Shown here in pieces: positions 50,221 through 58,269 of a stretch of 64,000 nucleotides of DNA (its first letter is position 1; every line of letters starts with the position of its first letter). The notes under the pieces were generated by a model. It ran no database searches. It was not told where the DNA came from and saw only the letters and a list, made by a program, of their open reading frames with translations. Both the position numbers and the translations under genes were made by a program. This DNA is from Bdellovibrio sp. 22V. GTDB taxonomy: Bacteria > Bdellovibrionota > Bdellovibrionia > Bdellovibrionales > Bdellovibrionaceae. The stretch spans positions 1,488,001 through 1,552,000 of the forward strand of contig NZ_CP125854.1 in the NCBI RefSeq assembly GCF_030169785.1, given 5' to 3'.

Positions 50221-52842
50221 TTAAGTGAGGGCTGATTGAAGTAGCTCGCGGGAGTTTTTGGACAGATTTGGGACTGCCACCATGCGCTTGATTTGTGTGA
50301 GGGCTTTGTCCTTCATCACAGGATCCAACTTCTGAACGAAGTTGAAAGCGGCGCACAGACGGGCTGCGACCTGCGGGTTCTTGCCGTCGATTTCCAAAAT
50401 CTTGTCAGCATAGAATTCATACGCATCCGTTTTTGGATCATGGAAACGCACAAGGTTAGCACCGAAAGCTCTGAGCAATGAATACACATTGTTCGGATTC
50501 GTGATGTTAAACGCGGGGTGCTTAGTCAAAGCTTTCACGTCTTCAAGAGTTTGCTTGCGAGAGGTTGTCGCCTGCGCTGTGAACCACTTATTGATCACCA
50601 CAGAATCATCTTTCCAATTTTGATAGAAATCGTTCAGAGCCGCTTCACGGTGTTTAGATTCTGAGTCCGCCAAAATCATCAAGGCTGTCATACGATCCGT
50701 CATGTTCTGCGCTTTTTGATACTGATTGTTCACGACATCCATGATTTCCGGATCGTTGAGTTCCGCCAAGTAAGTCAAAGCCTGGTTCTTCAAGGAGCGG
50801 TGACCGAACACTTTCGGGTCGTGGCTCTTTGGATCAACGCCATGGTATTTATGGTAAATATCCAAAAGCTGCTGACGGTTTTCACGCGCAATCGCTGTAC
50901 GTAATGCCACACGCGCTTGATGGAAGGCTTCCGCATCAAGAACAGATTCGACTTGCGCCAAAACAGCATAGCTTGGCAATTGCAGCATCTTCGCTTTGAA
51001 AGCCGGGTCCATATCGTTGGACCGAATCAATGCGCTCATGGCGTTCACAAAGCGTGAATCCATATTGAGAGGAGCTTTGTTGCGGGCTTGATCAATGAGT
51101 TTGTGGAATACACGCAACGCCAACTTTTGAGTCATTTCCCGGCGGTTGAAAGAATCAGTATCTTTCTCCATTAAGAAATAAAGATCTTCTTCTTTGGCAT
51201 TCCAGCTCAAATTCACCGGAGCTGAGAACTCACGCAAGATTGAAAGAACAGGACGGTCTTTCAAGCCCTTAAAGACGTAAGTTTCTTTTTTGTCTTTAAG
51301 CTCGATCAGGTTTTTTCCATCGGTATTAACCTGGATTTTATCGCAGCTTAATGGCAACTCTTGGCCAGACTTATCCAAAAGACCCATCATTAATGGAACA
51401 TGGAATGGATCTTTTGTCGGTTGATTTGGGGTTGGAGCGCAATGCTGTTCCAATGTCAGGTGATATTCACCCTTGGCGTCATCAAAGTGCTCGTTGATAG
51501 CAATTGTTGGAGTTCCAGCCTGGTGATACCAACGGCGGAATTGCGAGAAGTCTTTGCCGTTCGGCTCAGAAATCGCGGCCGCAAAATCTTCAGTCGTGAC
51601 AGCTTGGCCGTCGTGCCGCTTGAAGTATTCATCCATGCCTTTGCGGAAACCTTTACGGCCCACAATCGTTTGCATCATACGAATGACTTCAGAGCCTTTT
51701 TCATAGATGGTCATCGTAAAGAAGTTGTCGACAGCCATGCATGATTCAGGACGAACCGGGTGAGCATTCGGACCCGCATCTTCAGCGAATTGACCGGCGC
51801 GAAGAGCATCGACGTCCTCGATTCTTTGCACACCACGATCGGTCATGTCGGCAGAGAATTCCTGATCGCGGAAAACAGTTAAGCCTTCCTTCAAAGAAAG
51901 TTGGAACCAGTCACGAAGTGTGACGCGGTTGCCGGTCCAGTTGTGAAAGTATTCATGCGCGACAACGGATTCAATCGAGTGGAAGTCCACATCAGTTGCA
52001 GAGTTGGAGTCCGCCAAGACCAGACGGGAGTTGAAGATGTTCAAACCTTTGTTTTCCATCGCACCGGCATTGAAATCATCAATTGCAACGATCATGTAAT
52101 CGTTCAAATCATATTCAAGACCGAAAGTGTCTTCGTCCCACTTCATGGATTTCTGCAAAGACGCCATCGCGTGCCAGCAACGCTCTTGTTTGCCGTGAGC
52201 CGCATACACTTCCAGATTCACTTTTCGACCCGATTTTGTCGTGAAAGTATCGCGAATAACACCAAGATCACCGGCGACAAGGGCGAAGAGGTAACAAGGT
52301 TTTTTATGTGGATCGCGCCAGAAAGCTTTGTGACGGCCGTTGCCTACGTCTTCAACTTTGATGCGGTCGCCGTTCGAAAGCAAAACAGGGTATTTCTTTT
52401 TGTCAGCTTCGATAGTGACAGAGTAGGAAGTCATGATATCAGGGCGATCAAAGAAGTAAGTGATCTTTCTAAAACCTTGCGCCTCACATTGGGTGCAGAA
52501 GATGCCGCTGGATTTATACAAGCCTTCTAAAGACGTGTTATTTTGTGGCTGCAATTCGGTTTCAATTTCCAAAGTGAAAACATCTGGAACAGTTTTGATG
52601 ATAAGTTCTTCTTCGGTCGTTTCGTACTCACCCGCAGCTAAAGCCTTGCCGTTGATTTTTACGGAAACAAGTTTGAGCTCTTCGCCGTTAAGGCGGAGTT
52701 CCGCGCCGGGTGTTTGTTTCTTGATTTCGCTCTTTGCGATAACTCGACAAAAGTCTTCATTCAGGATGAAGTCGAGGTTAATGCCCTCTACAGAGAAAGT
52801 AGGCGCTTTATAGTCCTTGAGATAAATTTTTTCTTGTTTCAT
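50221..52842 (-). CDS. pepN: Aminopeptidase N (M1)
   Basis: An 873-residue M1 metallopeptidase of the E. coli PepN type. GAMENKGLN binds the substrate N-terminus. HEYFHNWTGNR followed by LKEGLTVFRDQEF gives the HExxH-x18-E zinc site. The C-terminal alpha-helical and DUF3458-type domains are complete (KDRPVLSILREFSAPV, then HDPKVFGHRSLKNQALTYL). It has no signal peptide, so it is cytosolic and degrades imported peptides. GCGAGG precedes the ATG. It is divergent from the VOC gene with a 26-nt gap. Confidence 0.96.
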   Translation of the reverse strand: MKQEKIYLKDYKAPTFSVEGINLDFILNEDFCRVIAKSEIKKQTPGAELRLNGEELKLVSVKINGKALAAGEYETTEEELIIKTVPDVFTLEIETELQPQNNTSLEGLYKSSGIFCTQCEAQGFRKITYFFDRPDIMTSYSVTIEADKKKYPVLLSNGDRIKVEDVGNGRHKAFWRDPHKKPCYLFALVAGDLGVIRDTFTTKSGRKVNLEVYAAHGKQERCWHAMASLQKSMKWDEDTFGLEYDLNDYMIVAIDDFNAGAMENKGLNIFNSRLVLADSNSATDVDFHSIESVVAHEYFHNWTGNRVTLRDWFQLSLKEGLTVFRDQEFSADMTDRGVQRIEDVDALRAGQFAEDAGPNAHPVRPESCMAVDNFFTMTIYEKGSEVIRMMQTIVGRKGFRKGMDEYFKRHDGQAVTTEDFAAAISEPNGKDFSQFRRWYHQAGTPTIAINEHFDDAKGEYHLTLEQHCAPTPNQPTKDPFHVPLMMGLLDKSGQELPLSCDKIQVNTDGKNLIELKDKKETYVFKGLKDRPVLSILREFSAPVNLSWNAKEEDLYFLMEKDTDSFNRREMTQKLALRVFHKLIDQARNKAPLNMDSRFVNAMSALIRSNDMDPAFKAKMLQLPSYAVLAQVESVLDAEAFHQARVALRTAIARENRQQLLDIYHKYHGVDPKSHDPKVFGHRSLKNQALTYLAELNDPEIMDVVNNQYQKAQNMTDRMTALMILADSESKHREAALNDFYQNWKDDSVVINKWFTAQATTSRKQTLEDVKALTKHPAFNITNPNNVYSLLRAFGANLVRFHDPKTDAYEFYADKILEIDGKNPQVAARLCAAFNFVQKLDPVMKDKALTQIKRMVAVPNLSKNSRELLQSALT

Positions 52843-52868
52843 AAAGCCTCGCTTCGGATAATAAGCTG

Positions 52869-53225
52869 ATGAGTTTGCTAATCACTTCTATCACAATAAA
52901 CACCCCGCATCTACAGGACATGCTGGGTTTTTACCGAATTATCGGCTTTCAATTTACAGCGTCAAAAGTCGATAAGGGGAGTGAAGTTCATCGCGCCATT
53001 CATAACGGAGTGGAGTTCTCTTTGTACTCCATTGCAAATGCGCAGAAATCGCAAATTCCGAGTCTGCAGTTAGGATTTAAAATTACAGATCTAGAGAAAA
53101 CGGTCGGCGATCTTACGAAAATTCCGGGAGCGATGTGTATTCTGGATCCCACAGAGATGCCGGACGGAAAAAAGGCCATCGTTTTAGATCCCGATGGCCA
53201 TTCTATTGAACTCAGTGAACATTAA
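52869..53225 (+). CDS. VOC-superfamily (glyoxalase-like) protein
   Basis: A 118-residue single VOC domain. It opens with a beta strand and the family helix (LQDMLGFYRIIGFQF), has EVHRAIHNGVEFSLYS, and ends with IVLDPDGHSIELSE, the typical C-terminal metal/turn motif with Glu. Members include glyoxalase I, dioxygenases and resistance proteins; the role here is not clear. The stop overlaps the convergent ahpD-like gene by 4 nt. Confidence 0.85.
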   Translation: MSLLITSITINTPHLQDMLGFYRIIGFQFTASKVDKGSEVHRAIHNGVEFSLYSIANAQKSQIPSLQLGFKITDLEKTVGDLTKIPGAMCILDPTEMPDGKKAIVLDPDGHSIELSEH

Positions 53226-53782
53226 AGAGTCAGAGCTTTTTTAAGGCTCGCAAGTCCCTTGGCAGTTGCTGCCAAGCGGGCCAAATCATGAACTTTATCT
53301 GGAGACACATCATGGTGTCTGACAGCTTTTTCATGGCTCGCCACGCACACAGGGCAACCGTTGATGATCGACACAGAAAGCGCCATCATCTCGAAATCTT
53401 TTTTGCTGTTCAAAGACTTCGCCAATGAATTCATGCGAAGACCCGCACGCGGGTAGTCTGCTGCTGCCACTTCAGCTGGCAAGAACGATTTGAATTTGTA
53501 GTAGACGTTGTTCATGCCCATGATGCCGGCGATTTCCGCAGCTTCTTGAATAAGTTCAGGTGCTGTGCCGATTTCGTTCAAAACGTCTTTCGCCAAGGCC
53601 ACCATTGTTTTGCTTTCCAATGCCACAGCAATTGAAAGAAGATTCAAGAATCTTTCTTGCGGCTCAAGAGGGCTGTCTTCCAAAACTTTTTTAAAGTTCA
53701 GGGAAAGATCGCGGTAAATAGTGGAGCTAGCTCCGGGATATTCTGATTCGAGGTAGGCGTCTACTTTTTCTGCAATAGCCAT
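53222..53782 (-). CDS. ahpD: AhpD-type alkylhydroperoxidase
   Basis: A 186-residue protein of the carboxymuconolactone decarboxylase/AhpD family. The active site is GCPVCVASHEKAVR (CxxC plus His), with the preceding helix MALSVSIIN. In AhpC/AhpD systems it passes electrons to AhpC. It follows ahpC by 101 nt, and both are downstream of a Fur-family regulator. A hairpin lies in the gap (53835-53876), which may tune its expression relative to ahpC. Confidence 0.9.
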   Translation of the reverse strand: MAIAEKVDAYLESEYPGASSTIYRDLSLNFKKVLEDSPLEPQERFLNLLSIAVALESKTMVALAKDVLNEIGTAPELIQEAAEIAGIMGMNNVYYKFKSFLPAEVAAADYPRAGLRMNSLAKSLNSKKDFEMMALSVSIINGCPVCVASHEKAVRHHDVSPDKVHDLARLAATAKGLASLKKALTL

Positions 53783-53834
53783 AAAAAAACCTTTCTGAAA
53801 TTCTATCTTCGAATGAGGAATTGAGAGTTAATAA

Positions 53835-53876
53835 CAATCGCAAGCAGGAATTTCTTCCTGCCTGCTGTTGTGATTG
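53835..53876 (-). other. Stem-loop between ahpC and ahpD
   Basis: Inner stem GCAGGAA/TTCCTGC (53844-53861) with a 4-nt loop, and outer pairing CAATC/GATTG. No T-run follows on the minus strand, so a processing or partial attenuation signal is more likely than a full terminator. Confidence 0.4.
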
Positions 53877-53883
53877 CTCACAA

Positions 53884-54420
53884 TTACACAGTCAAAGTTT
53901 GTTGACCTTTTTCCCAGTTACATGGGCAAAGCTCGTCAGTTTGAAGAGCATCCAAAGTTCTCAAAACTTCTTTCACGTTACGGCCTACAGAAAGGTCGTT
54001 AACGGATACCCAGCGGATGATGCCGTCTGGATCAACGATGAAAGTGGCGCGAAGAGGAACTTGATCTTGCTTGTGAAGAACGCCCAATTGAGCTGCCAAT
54101 TCTTTTTTGTAGTCAGCAACCATTGGGAATTGAAGATTCTTAAGATCGTCGTGGTTGTTTCTCCATGCCAAGTGAACGAAGTGAGAGTCAGCGGAAACGC
54201 CGAAAAGTTTCGCTTCACGAGCTTGGAAATTTTTGAATTCTTTGTTGAATTCAGCGATCTCTGTAGGACACACGAAAGTGAAATCCAAAGGCCAGAAGAA
54301 GAATACAGACCATTGACCTTTCATGTCTTTGTTAGAAACTTCAGCGAATTCTTTACCTTTTTCGCGAGATACGCACGCTTGCAATTTAAATTCCGGGAAT
54401 TTTTCACCGATACTCAACAT
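53884..54420 (-). CDS. ahpC: Peroxiredoxin AhpC
   Basis: A 178-residue peroxiredoxin. The peroxidatic Cys is in FTFVCPTEI (about 49) and the C-terminal ELCPCNWEKGQ supplies the resolving Cys. WPLDFTFVCPTE and PLRATFIVDPDGIIRW are AhpC family marks. It reduces hydrogen peroxide and organic hydroperoxides, recharged by AhpD. GGAG lies 7 nt upstream of the ATG. Only 24 nt separate it from the Fur-family gene, so they form one operon and are likely peroxide-inducible. Confidence 0.94.
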   Translation of the reverse strand: MLSIGEKFPEFKLQACVSREKGKEFAEVSNKDMKGQWSVFFFWPLDFTFVCPTEIAEFNKEFKNFQAREAKLFGVSADSHFVHLAWRNNHDDLKNLQFPMVADYKKELAAQLGVLHKQDQVPLRATFIVDPDGIIRWVSVNDLSVGRNVKEVLRTLDALQTDELCPCNWEKGQQTLTV

Positions 54421-54444
54421 TTTATGTCTCCTTTTGTTGTTAAG

Positions 54445-54858
54445 TTATTTAATTTCACCTTTAAAAATTAATTTAATGTCTTTTATTTTAAACTTCTTCG
54501 GGATCGAGATATCGATCTTCACGTCTTCAGGATCGATGTCGTAAATCTTTCCTGTTTTTTCATCCACGAAGTGAAAGTGGTCGTGCGTGTTGCAGTCATA
54601 AACCACTTTCTCGGAGTGATTAAAGCGGAACTCTTTCAAAATTCCCGCATCCACCAGCGTGTTCAGCGTGTTGTAAACGGTGGCTTGGCTGATTTTTCCT
54701 AAGTTCGCATCCGCCCAAGCTTTCACATCATCTGCCGTCGGGTGGTCTGCTTCGCAGAGCACGTACTTGCAAATAGCCATTCGTTGCAAAGTCGGTTGAA
54801 CACCGGCTGATTGCAAACGCTCTTGAATTTCATTTGTCGATAAGCAGTGCTTTGTCAT
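54445..54858 (-). CDS. Fur-family repressor, PerR-like
   Basis: A 137-residue Fur-family protein. The N-terminal winged helix (QRMAICKYVLCEADHPTADDV, then ISQATVYNTLNTLVDAGIL) has the standard family recognition helix. The regulatory half has HDHFHFVDEKTGKIYDI, giving His ligands, but no CxxC structural zinc pairs. That is unlike classical PerR and closer to zinc-site-less variants such as Irr-like proteins. Its place before ahpC-ahpD argues for peroxide sensing. Two palindromes of Fur-box style lie 83-113 nt upstream of its start and probably mediate autoregulation. Confidence 0.88.
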   Translation of the reverse strand: MTKHCLSTNEIQERLQSAGVQPTLQRMAICKYVLCEADHPTADDVKAWADANLGKISQATVYNTLNTLVDAGILKEFRFNHSEKVVYDCNTHDHFHFVDEKTGKIYDIDPEDVKIDISIPKKFKIKDIKLIFKGEIK

Positions 54859-55164
54859 TTATCACTCTTTAGTTTTTAACTTGGTTATTGTGGCTTGGTT
54901 GGACCGTACGAGATAGTCTTAACACCGAGCGGTATACAAGTTCTAAATTTAGAATAGTTCTAAATATGGAATGAGTCAAGAGTCTATTTTGATATGGCGT
55001 ATTGCTCAATTATTTCCAATAGTTAATGCGTATTGCGGGACTTTCTAACGGGGGCGAGGGTGCCAGGTTCCACGGTATTTTTCAACCCGCGGCGTATTTT
55101 TGGTGCGGACAAAGTATTTGCGCAGGGCTTGTGATAAACTACATGCCTTGAAAGAAGATGCTCT
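54859..55164. other. 306-bp intergenic region with regulatory palindromes
   Basis: Divergent gap between the Fur-family gene and the truncated haemoglobin gene. It holds the tandem A/T-rich palindromes (54941-54971) and a degenerate copy of the GGTACC-type repeat (GGTGCCAGGTTCC, 55059-55071). No small gene or RNA is evident in the rest. Confidence 0.6.
54941..54971. promoter_or_regulatory. Tandem Fur/PerR-box-like operators
   Basis: A perfect 14-bp palindrome TTCTAAATTTAGAA (54941-54954) and an imperfect copy TTCTAAATATGGAA (54958-54971), 17 bp apart. Size and A/T-rich inverted form fit Fur-family boxes. They lie upstream of the Fur-family/ahpC/ahpD operon and could also affect the divergent haemoglobin gene. 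Confidence 0.65.
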
Positions 55165-55548
55165 ATGGAAAAGAAACAGCGCAAACCTATCGAAACGCGG
55201 GAAGATATCGAACTTCTCGTAAATAGCTTCTACGATAAAGTACGAAAAGATCCTTTGATTGGGCCGATCTTCAACGATGTCGCGCAAGTGGACTGGGACG
55301 AACACTTGCCTAAACTCTACAATTTCTGGGCGGATCTGTTATTGGGCGAAAACAGCTATAACGGCCGGCCTTTTCCTCCGCATATGAAATTGAACTTGCA
55401 ACCGGGTCATTTCGAACAATGGTTGCGATTGTTCGTCGCAACCGTCGATGAACACTTCGTAGGGCTCAAAGCGGAAGAGGCTAAAGGTCGGGCTCTCCGC
55501 ATTGCTCGCAACTTTATGATCAATTTGAGTTTGCTGGATCCGAATTAA
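55165..55548 (+). CDS. Truncated haemoglobin, group III
   Basis: A 127-residue globin. Helix B/E and the family elements LVNSFYDKVRKDPLIGPIF and WDEHLPKLYNFWADLLLG are followed by the proximal-His helix PGHFEQWLRLFVATVDEHF (His about 81). This is the group III (TrHbP) pattern seen in Campylobacter Ctb-like proteins, which bind oxygen or detoxify NO and peroxides. Its position opposite a peroxide operon, sharing the palindromes, suggests co-regulation (inference). It ends overlapping the convergent membrane protein gene by 4 nt. Confidence 0.9.
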   Translation: MEKKQRKPIETREDIELLVNSFYDKVRKDPLIGPIFNDVAQVDWDEHLPKLYNFWADLLLGENSYNGRPFPPHMKLNLQPGHFEQWLRLFVATVDEHFVGLKAEEAKGRALRIARNFMINLSLLDPN

Positions 55549-55931
55549 GTCTCAGAGATTTTTTTTCTAAAACCCAACTGCAAAATTCCAAAAGTAATTT
55601 CAAAGAGGGCAAAAACTCCCACGATCCAAGGAGCTTGAAACCCTATGAGATAATACATTTGCCATGTGAAAAATAACAGGCGGGCGATTCCATCGTATAA
55701 GCCAAAAATTTCGTTATACTGACGAAGACGCAAAGTCGACCAGACAACGACGACACTTCCCATTAAGTTAGCGAACAACATATGCATCGGTTGATATTCT
55801 GGAAGCGTGACCAAATATCCTAATCCATGATGCAGCCATTTGAATGTCCATGGTGTTGCAAATGGGGCTGACACAATTAAGTCATATATCGCGCTGGCTT
55901 GAACTATTTTTTTATATCTTTTTGATTCCAT
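55545..55931 (-). CDS. Small membrane protein, unknown function
   Basis: A 128-residue protein with about four TM helices (AIYDLIVSAPFATP, MLFANLMGSVVVVWSTL, GIARLLFFTWQMYYLIGF, WIVGVFALFEITFGIL). The ATG at 55931 (MESKRYKK) is preferred; an ATG at 55952 would overlap the regulatory palindrome, and the open frame to 56045 overlaps the MerR gene. It is divergent from the MerR-type regulator, so it is the probable target gene. No family recognised. Confidence 0.7.
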   Translation of the reverse strand: MESKRYKKIVQASAIYDLIVSAPFATPWTFKWLHHGLGYLVTLPEYQPMHMLFANLMGSVVVVWSTLRLRQYNEIFGLYDGIARLLFFTWQMYYLIGFQAPWIVGVFALFEITFGILQLGFRKKISET

Positions 55932-55958
55932 GGTTTTACTGTAAACCTTCATGTATAC

Positions 55959-55971
55959 TTGAGACTCAAGA
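55959..55971. promoter_or_regulatory. Putative MerR-type operator
   Basis: Perfect palindrome CTTGAG-A-CTCAAG in the short gap between the divergent membrane protein and MerR-family genes. It overlaps the ribosome-site region of the merR-type gene and lies just after a TATACT box (55954-55959). Confidence 0.55.
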
Positions 55972-55978
55972 GGAAAAT

Positions 55979-56365
55979 ATGAAAATTGGCGAGTTAGCAA
56001 AAAAAGTTGGATTGTCCGTCTCGAAAGTGCGCTATTATGAAACACTTGGAATTATTCGCGCCAAAAGGGGAGATTCTAATTATCGCGATTTCCCTCCGGA
56101 ATCCGAGGGGCTTCTTCTTTTGGTGTTACAGGCGAAAGATTTAGGTTTCACGCTTAAAGAAATTCAATCTCTAGGAAGCGCTCTACAGCAAGGAGCTTTA
56201 ACTAAAGATAAGATCCGTTCTGAGCTGAACAAAAAACTCGACACATTAGACGAACGAATTGCCTTAATAAAAAAGTTCCAGAAAAATGTTCGGCAAATTC
56301 TTGAGTCCACGTGCCCCTTTGATGTCAACCAGCCTCCTCATACGCCCAAATCCTCTCGCAGGTGA
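55979..56365 (+). CDS. MerR-family transcriptional regulator
   Basis: A 128-residue regulator. The ATG at 55979 follows AAGAGGAAA. The N-terminal MerR winged helix is clear (KIGELAKKVGLSVSKVRYYETLGII, then SNYRDFP), followed by the dimerisation coiled coil (LGFTLKEIQSLGSALQQG, LNKKLDTLDERIALIKKF). Only one Cys is near the C-terminus (STCPFDVNQPP), so a metal-binding role such as in MerR or CueR is not supported; the effector is unknown. It likely controls itself and the divergent membrane protein through the palindrome at 55959. Confidence 0.9.
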   Translation: MKIGELAKKVGLSVSKVRYYETLGIIRAKRGDSNYRDFPPESEGLLLLVLQAKDLGFTLKEIQSLGSALQQGALTKDKIRSELNKKLDTLDERIALIKKFQKNVRQILESTCPFDVNQPPHTPKSSRR

Positions 56366-56500
56366 GACTTGAGGTCTTAAACCCGAATAAGGCCCGATCA
56401 AATTGATAAGAGGTGCACTCATCTTTTTTCTTTTGTTTTTCGACAAGAACGGGCCCTCTTCTTAGGCATTGTTGTCTACAATAAGAAGAGGAGGCGAGCT

Positions 56501-57085
56501 ATGAGACTCAACGTCAATGTCACTTCTCAAGGAAGATTGCTCGACGCTTTATTGTTCTTACCGGATTCATCGGAAGGTCCGTTGCCCGCGCTCCTTTTTG
56601 AAGGAACGATGACGGGAGCGACAAATCAAATTGCCGAATATGTCGCTAAAGAAGTCGCCGATCAAAACTTTGTGTGTCTGGTGATGGATCATAGTTTCTA
56701 TTCGGAAGAGGAAGGCCTGGCTCAGCCTTGGGAGTCGCCTTCAAAACGTTTGGGCGATCTGAAAGCGGCTCTGCAATTCCTGCAGCACCATAATTCCATT
56801 GATCCGCAAAAAATCGTCGGAGTTGGCGTGAGTGTCGGCGCCGAATATCTTGCGCAGATCTGTCGCGAAGACAATATCATTCGCGGACTCATCATTCTTG
56901 AGGGGCCTTTTGATGACTCACAAAATATGGCGAAAGATCTCGATATTCCGACAATTGTGATTGATGAAACCCACTTGGATTCCGCCGTCGATGAGATTGT
57001 TTTATGGACTCGCACGTTGTTTGACGGGGCCTTCGTGCAAGAAGAACCCCAAGTCAAAGTCGACTGGAGCGTGATGGATGAGTAG
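56501..57085 (+). CDS. Alpha/beta hydrolase, dienelactone-hydrolase-like
   Basis: A 194-residue protein. The nucleophile elbow GVGVSVGAEY (Ser about 112) and the opening strand LDALLFLPDSSEGPLPALLFEG fit a short alpha/beta hydrolase of the dienelactone-hydrolase type. The acid (Asp in IPTIVIDETHLD) is a candidate, but the expected catalytic His near the C-terminus is hard to place, and the protein is short for the family. Activity is therefore uncertain. AGAGGAGG precedes the ATG. It ends 2 nt from the convergent PhoD-like gene. Confidence 0.65.
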   Translation: MRLNVNVTSQGRLLDALLFLPDSSEGPLPALLFEGTMTGATNQIAEYVAKEVADQNFVCLVMDHSFYSEEEGLAQPWESPSKRLGDLKAALQFLQHHNSIDPQKIVGVGVSVGAEYLAQICREDNIIRGLIILEGPFDDSQNMAKDLDIPTIVIDETHLDSAVDEIVLWTRTLFDGAFVQEEPQVKVDWSVMDE

Positions 57086-57087
57086 CT

Positions 57088-58161
57088 TTAACGCAATGGA
57101 ATTTTGACGGCGTTTACAACTGCGTTATTAAAGCCGCGGATCTCAATCGTGATATTCTTCTTTTTCCAATCAATCAAAGCCATGCCAAAGTTTTCTTTGT
57201 TATAGACGGGACCTATATAGTGACTGTCGGCATCGCCAAAATTATTCGCGCGATTAATGGAGCTTGCCGTGATGTCGTAAAGAGGACCATAAGATGGAAC
57301 GTCGGTTTTTGCGATGGCGGAGATATGTCTGTCTCCGCTGAGCACGATGACATTTTTTGCTTTCGTCTTTTTTAGAAGATCAAAGAATCTTTGTCTTTCG
57401 CTAGGAAAGTTTCCCCATTTTTCGTATTTGGGATCATTGGCAACAAGTTGAATGCTGCTGACGACGAAACGAATCTCAGCGGGACGTTTTAGTTCCGTCT
57501 CGAGCCATTCCCACTGTGCTTCACCTAGGATGGTGCCGTCCTCTTGCGGAATATAATCATAGGCTTTGCCTTCATTGCCGGGCTTTTCCTTTAAGGGACT
57601 GCGGTAATAGCGAGTATCGAGCATGATCACTTGCACGGCCTTCTTTTTCGGACCGATGACTTTTGCGTGGTAAACTCCACCTTGCTCTGGCGGCAGAGAG
57701 TTTCTCAGGTAAGTCCAATAGTTCAGAAAATCTTTACGAGCGCTGTCTTTGCCAGTCCAGTCCGCTCCACCATCACGCAAACCGAAATCGTGATCGTCCC
57801 ATGTCGCCATGAAGGGAACTTTCTCGCGAACGGCGCGATATTCAGGAATCAAATCAAGCTTGCGGTATTGTTCCGCAATAGGTTGCTGAGAGGGGCTGCT
57901 GGCATAAACGTTATCGCCCATGAATAAAAATAAATCCGGATGGGCCGCGCCGACGTCTTTCCAAAGGGGTTCGGGCTTATCTTGATTCGCGCACGAACCA
58001 AAAGCGATCTTCGTTAACATCTGTGCAGAGTCGATTTCGCGAGCAGGCAAAGATGAAACGTAAGCTTCAACGCCGTGAGGTTGCGAGATTATTGATTTAG
58101 ATTCTTTCGGAGTTTGCGCGCAAGCCGTGAACAATAAAGCTAAGAGTAAAAATCTCTTCAT
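57088..58161 (-). CDS. PhoD-like phosphatase/phosphodiesterase, lipoprotein
   Basis: A 357-residue protein. The signal peptide ends in the lipobox LFTAC. The metallophosphatase landmarks are FGSCANQ, FMGDNVY, WDDHDFG, and LSGDRHISA, the Ca/Fe-type PhoD site. The first Asp of classical alkaline phosphatase D is kept in GDNVY. It should release phosphate from phosphodiesters or teichoic-acid-like or lipid substrates in the envelope. GGGAGGG lies upstream of the ATG. The 108-bp region to the divergent gene at 58270 carries a TCTCA-type palindrome. Confidence 0.88.
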   Translation of the reverse strand: MKRFLLLALLFTACAQTPKESKSIISQPHGVEAYVSSLPAREIDSAQMLTKIAFGSCANQDKPEPLWKDVGAAHPDLFLFMGDNVYASSPSQQPIAEQYRKLDLIPEYRAVREKVPFMATWDDHDFGLRDGGADWTGKDSARKDFLNYWTYLRNSLPPEQGGVYHAKVIGPKKKAVQVIMLDTRYYRSPLKEKPGNEGKAYDYIPQEDGTILGEAQWEWLETELKRPAEIRFVVSSIQLVANDPKYEKWGNFPSERQRFFDLLKKTKAKNVIVLSGDRHISAIAKTDVPSYGPLYDITASSINRANNFGDADSHYIGPVYNKENFGMALIDWKKKNITIEIRGFNNAVVNAVKIPLR

Positions 58162-58224
58162 AAACCCTCCCGAGGCCTTAACGCAGTTGCACTACCAAAA
58201 GTAAGTCCGTACCAAAAGAGGGTC

Positions 58225-58241
58225 AATCTCATTGTGAGACA
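58225..58241. promoter_or_regulatory. Putative operator TCTCA-N3-TGAGA (copy 5)
   Basis: Exact core TCTCA-TTG-TGAGA (58227-58239) followed by CA. It is centred 72 nt upstream of the PhoD-like start and 37 nt upstream of the ATG at 58270, in a divergent region. Confidence 0.6.
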
Positions 58242-58269
58242 GGCATGCACTTTGTATTTGAAGCTTTGT

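Noticed and set aside
53821-54471. Long plus-strand frame antisense to ahpC
   Set aside because: Shadow of the ahpC codons; no ribosome site or family features.
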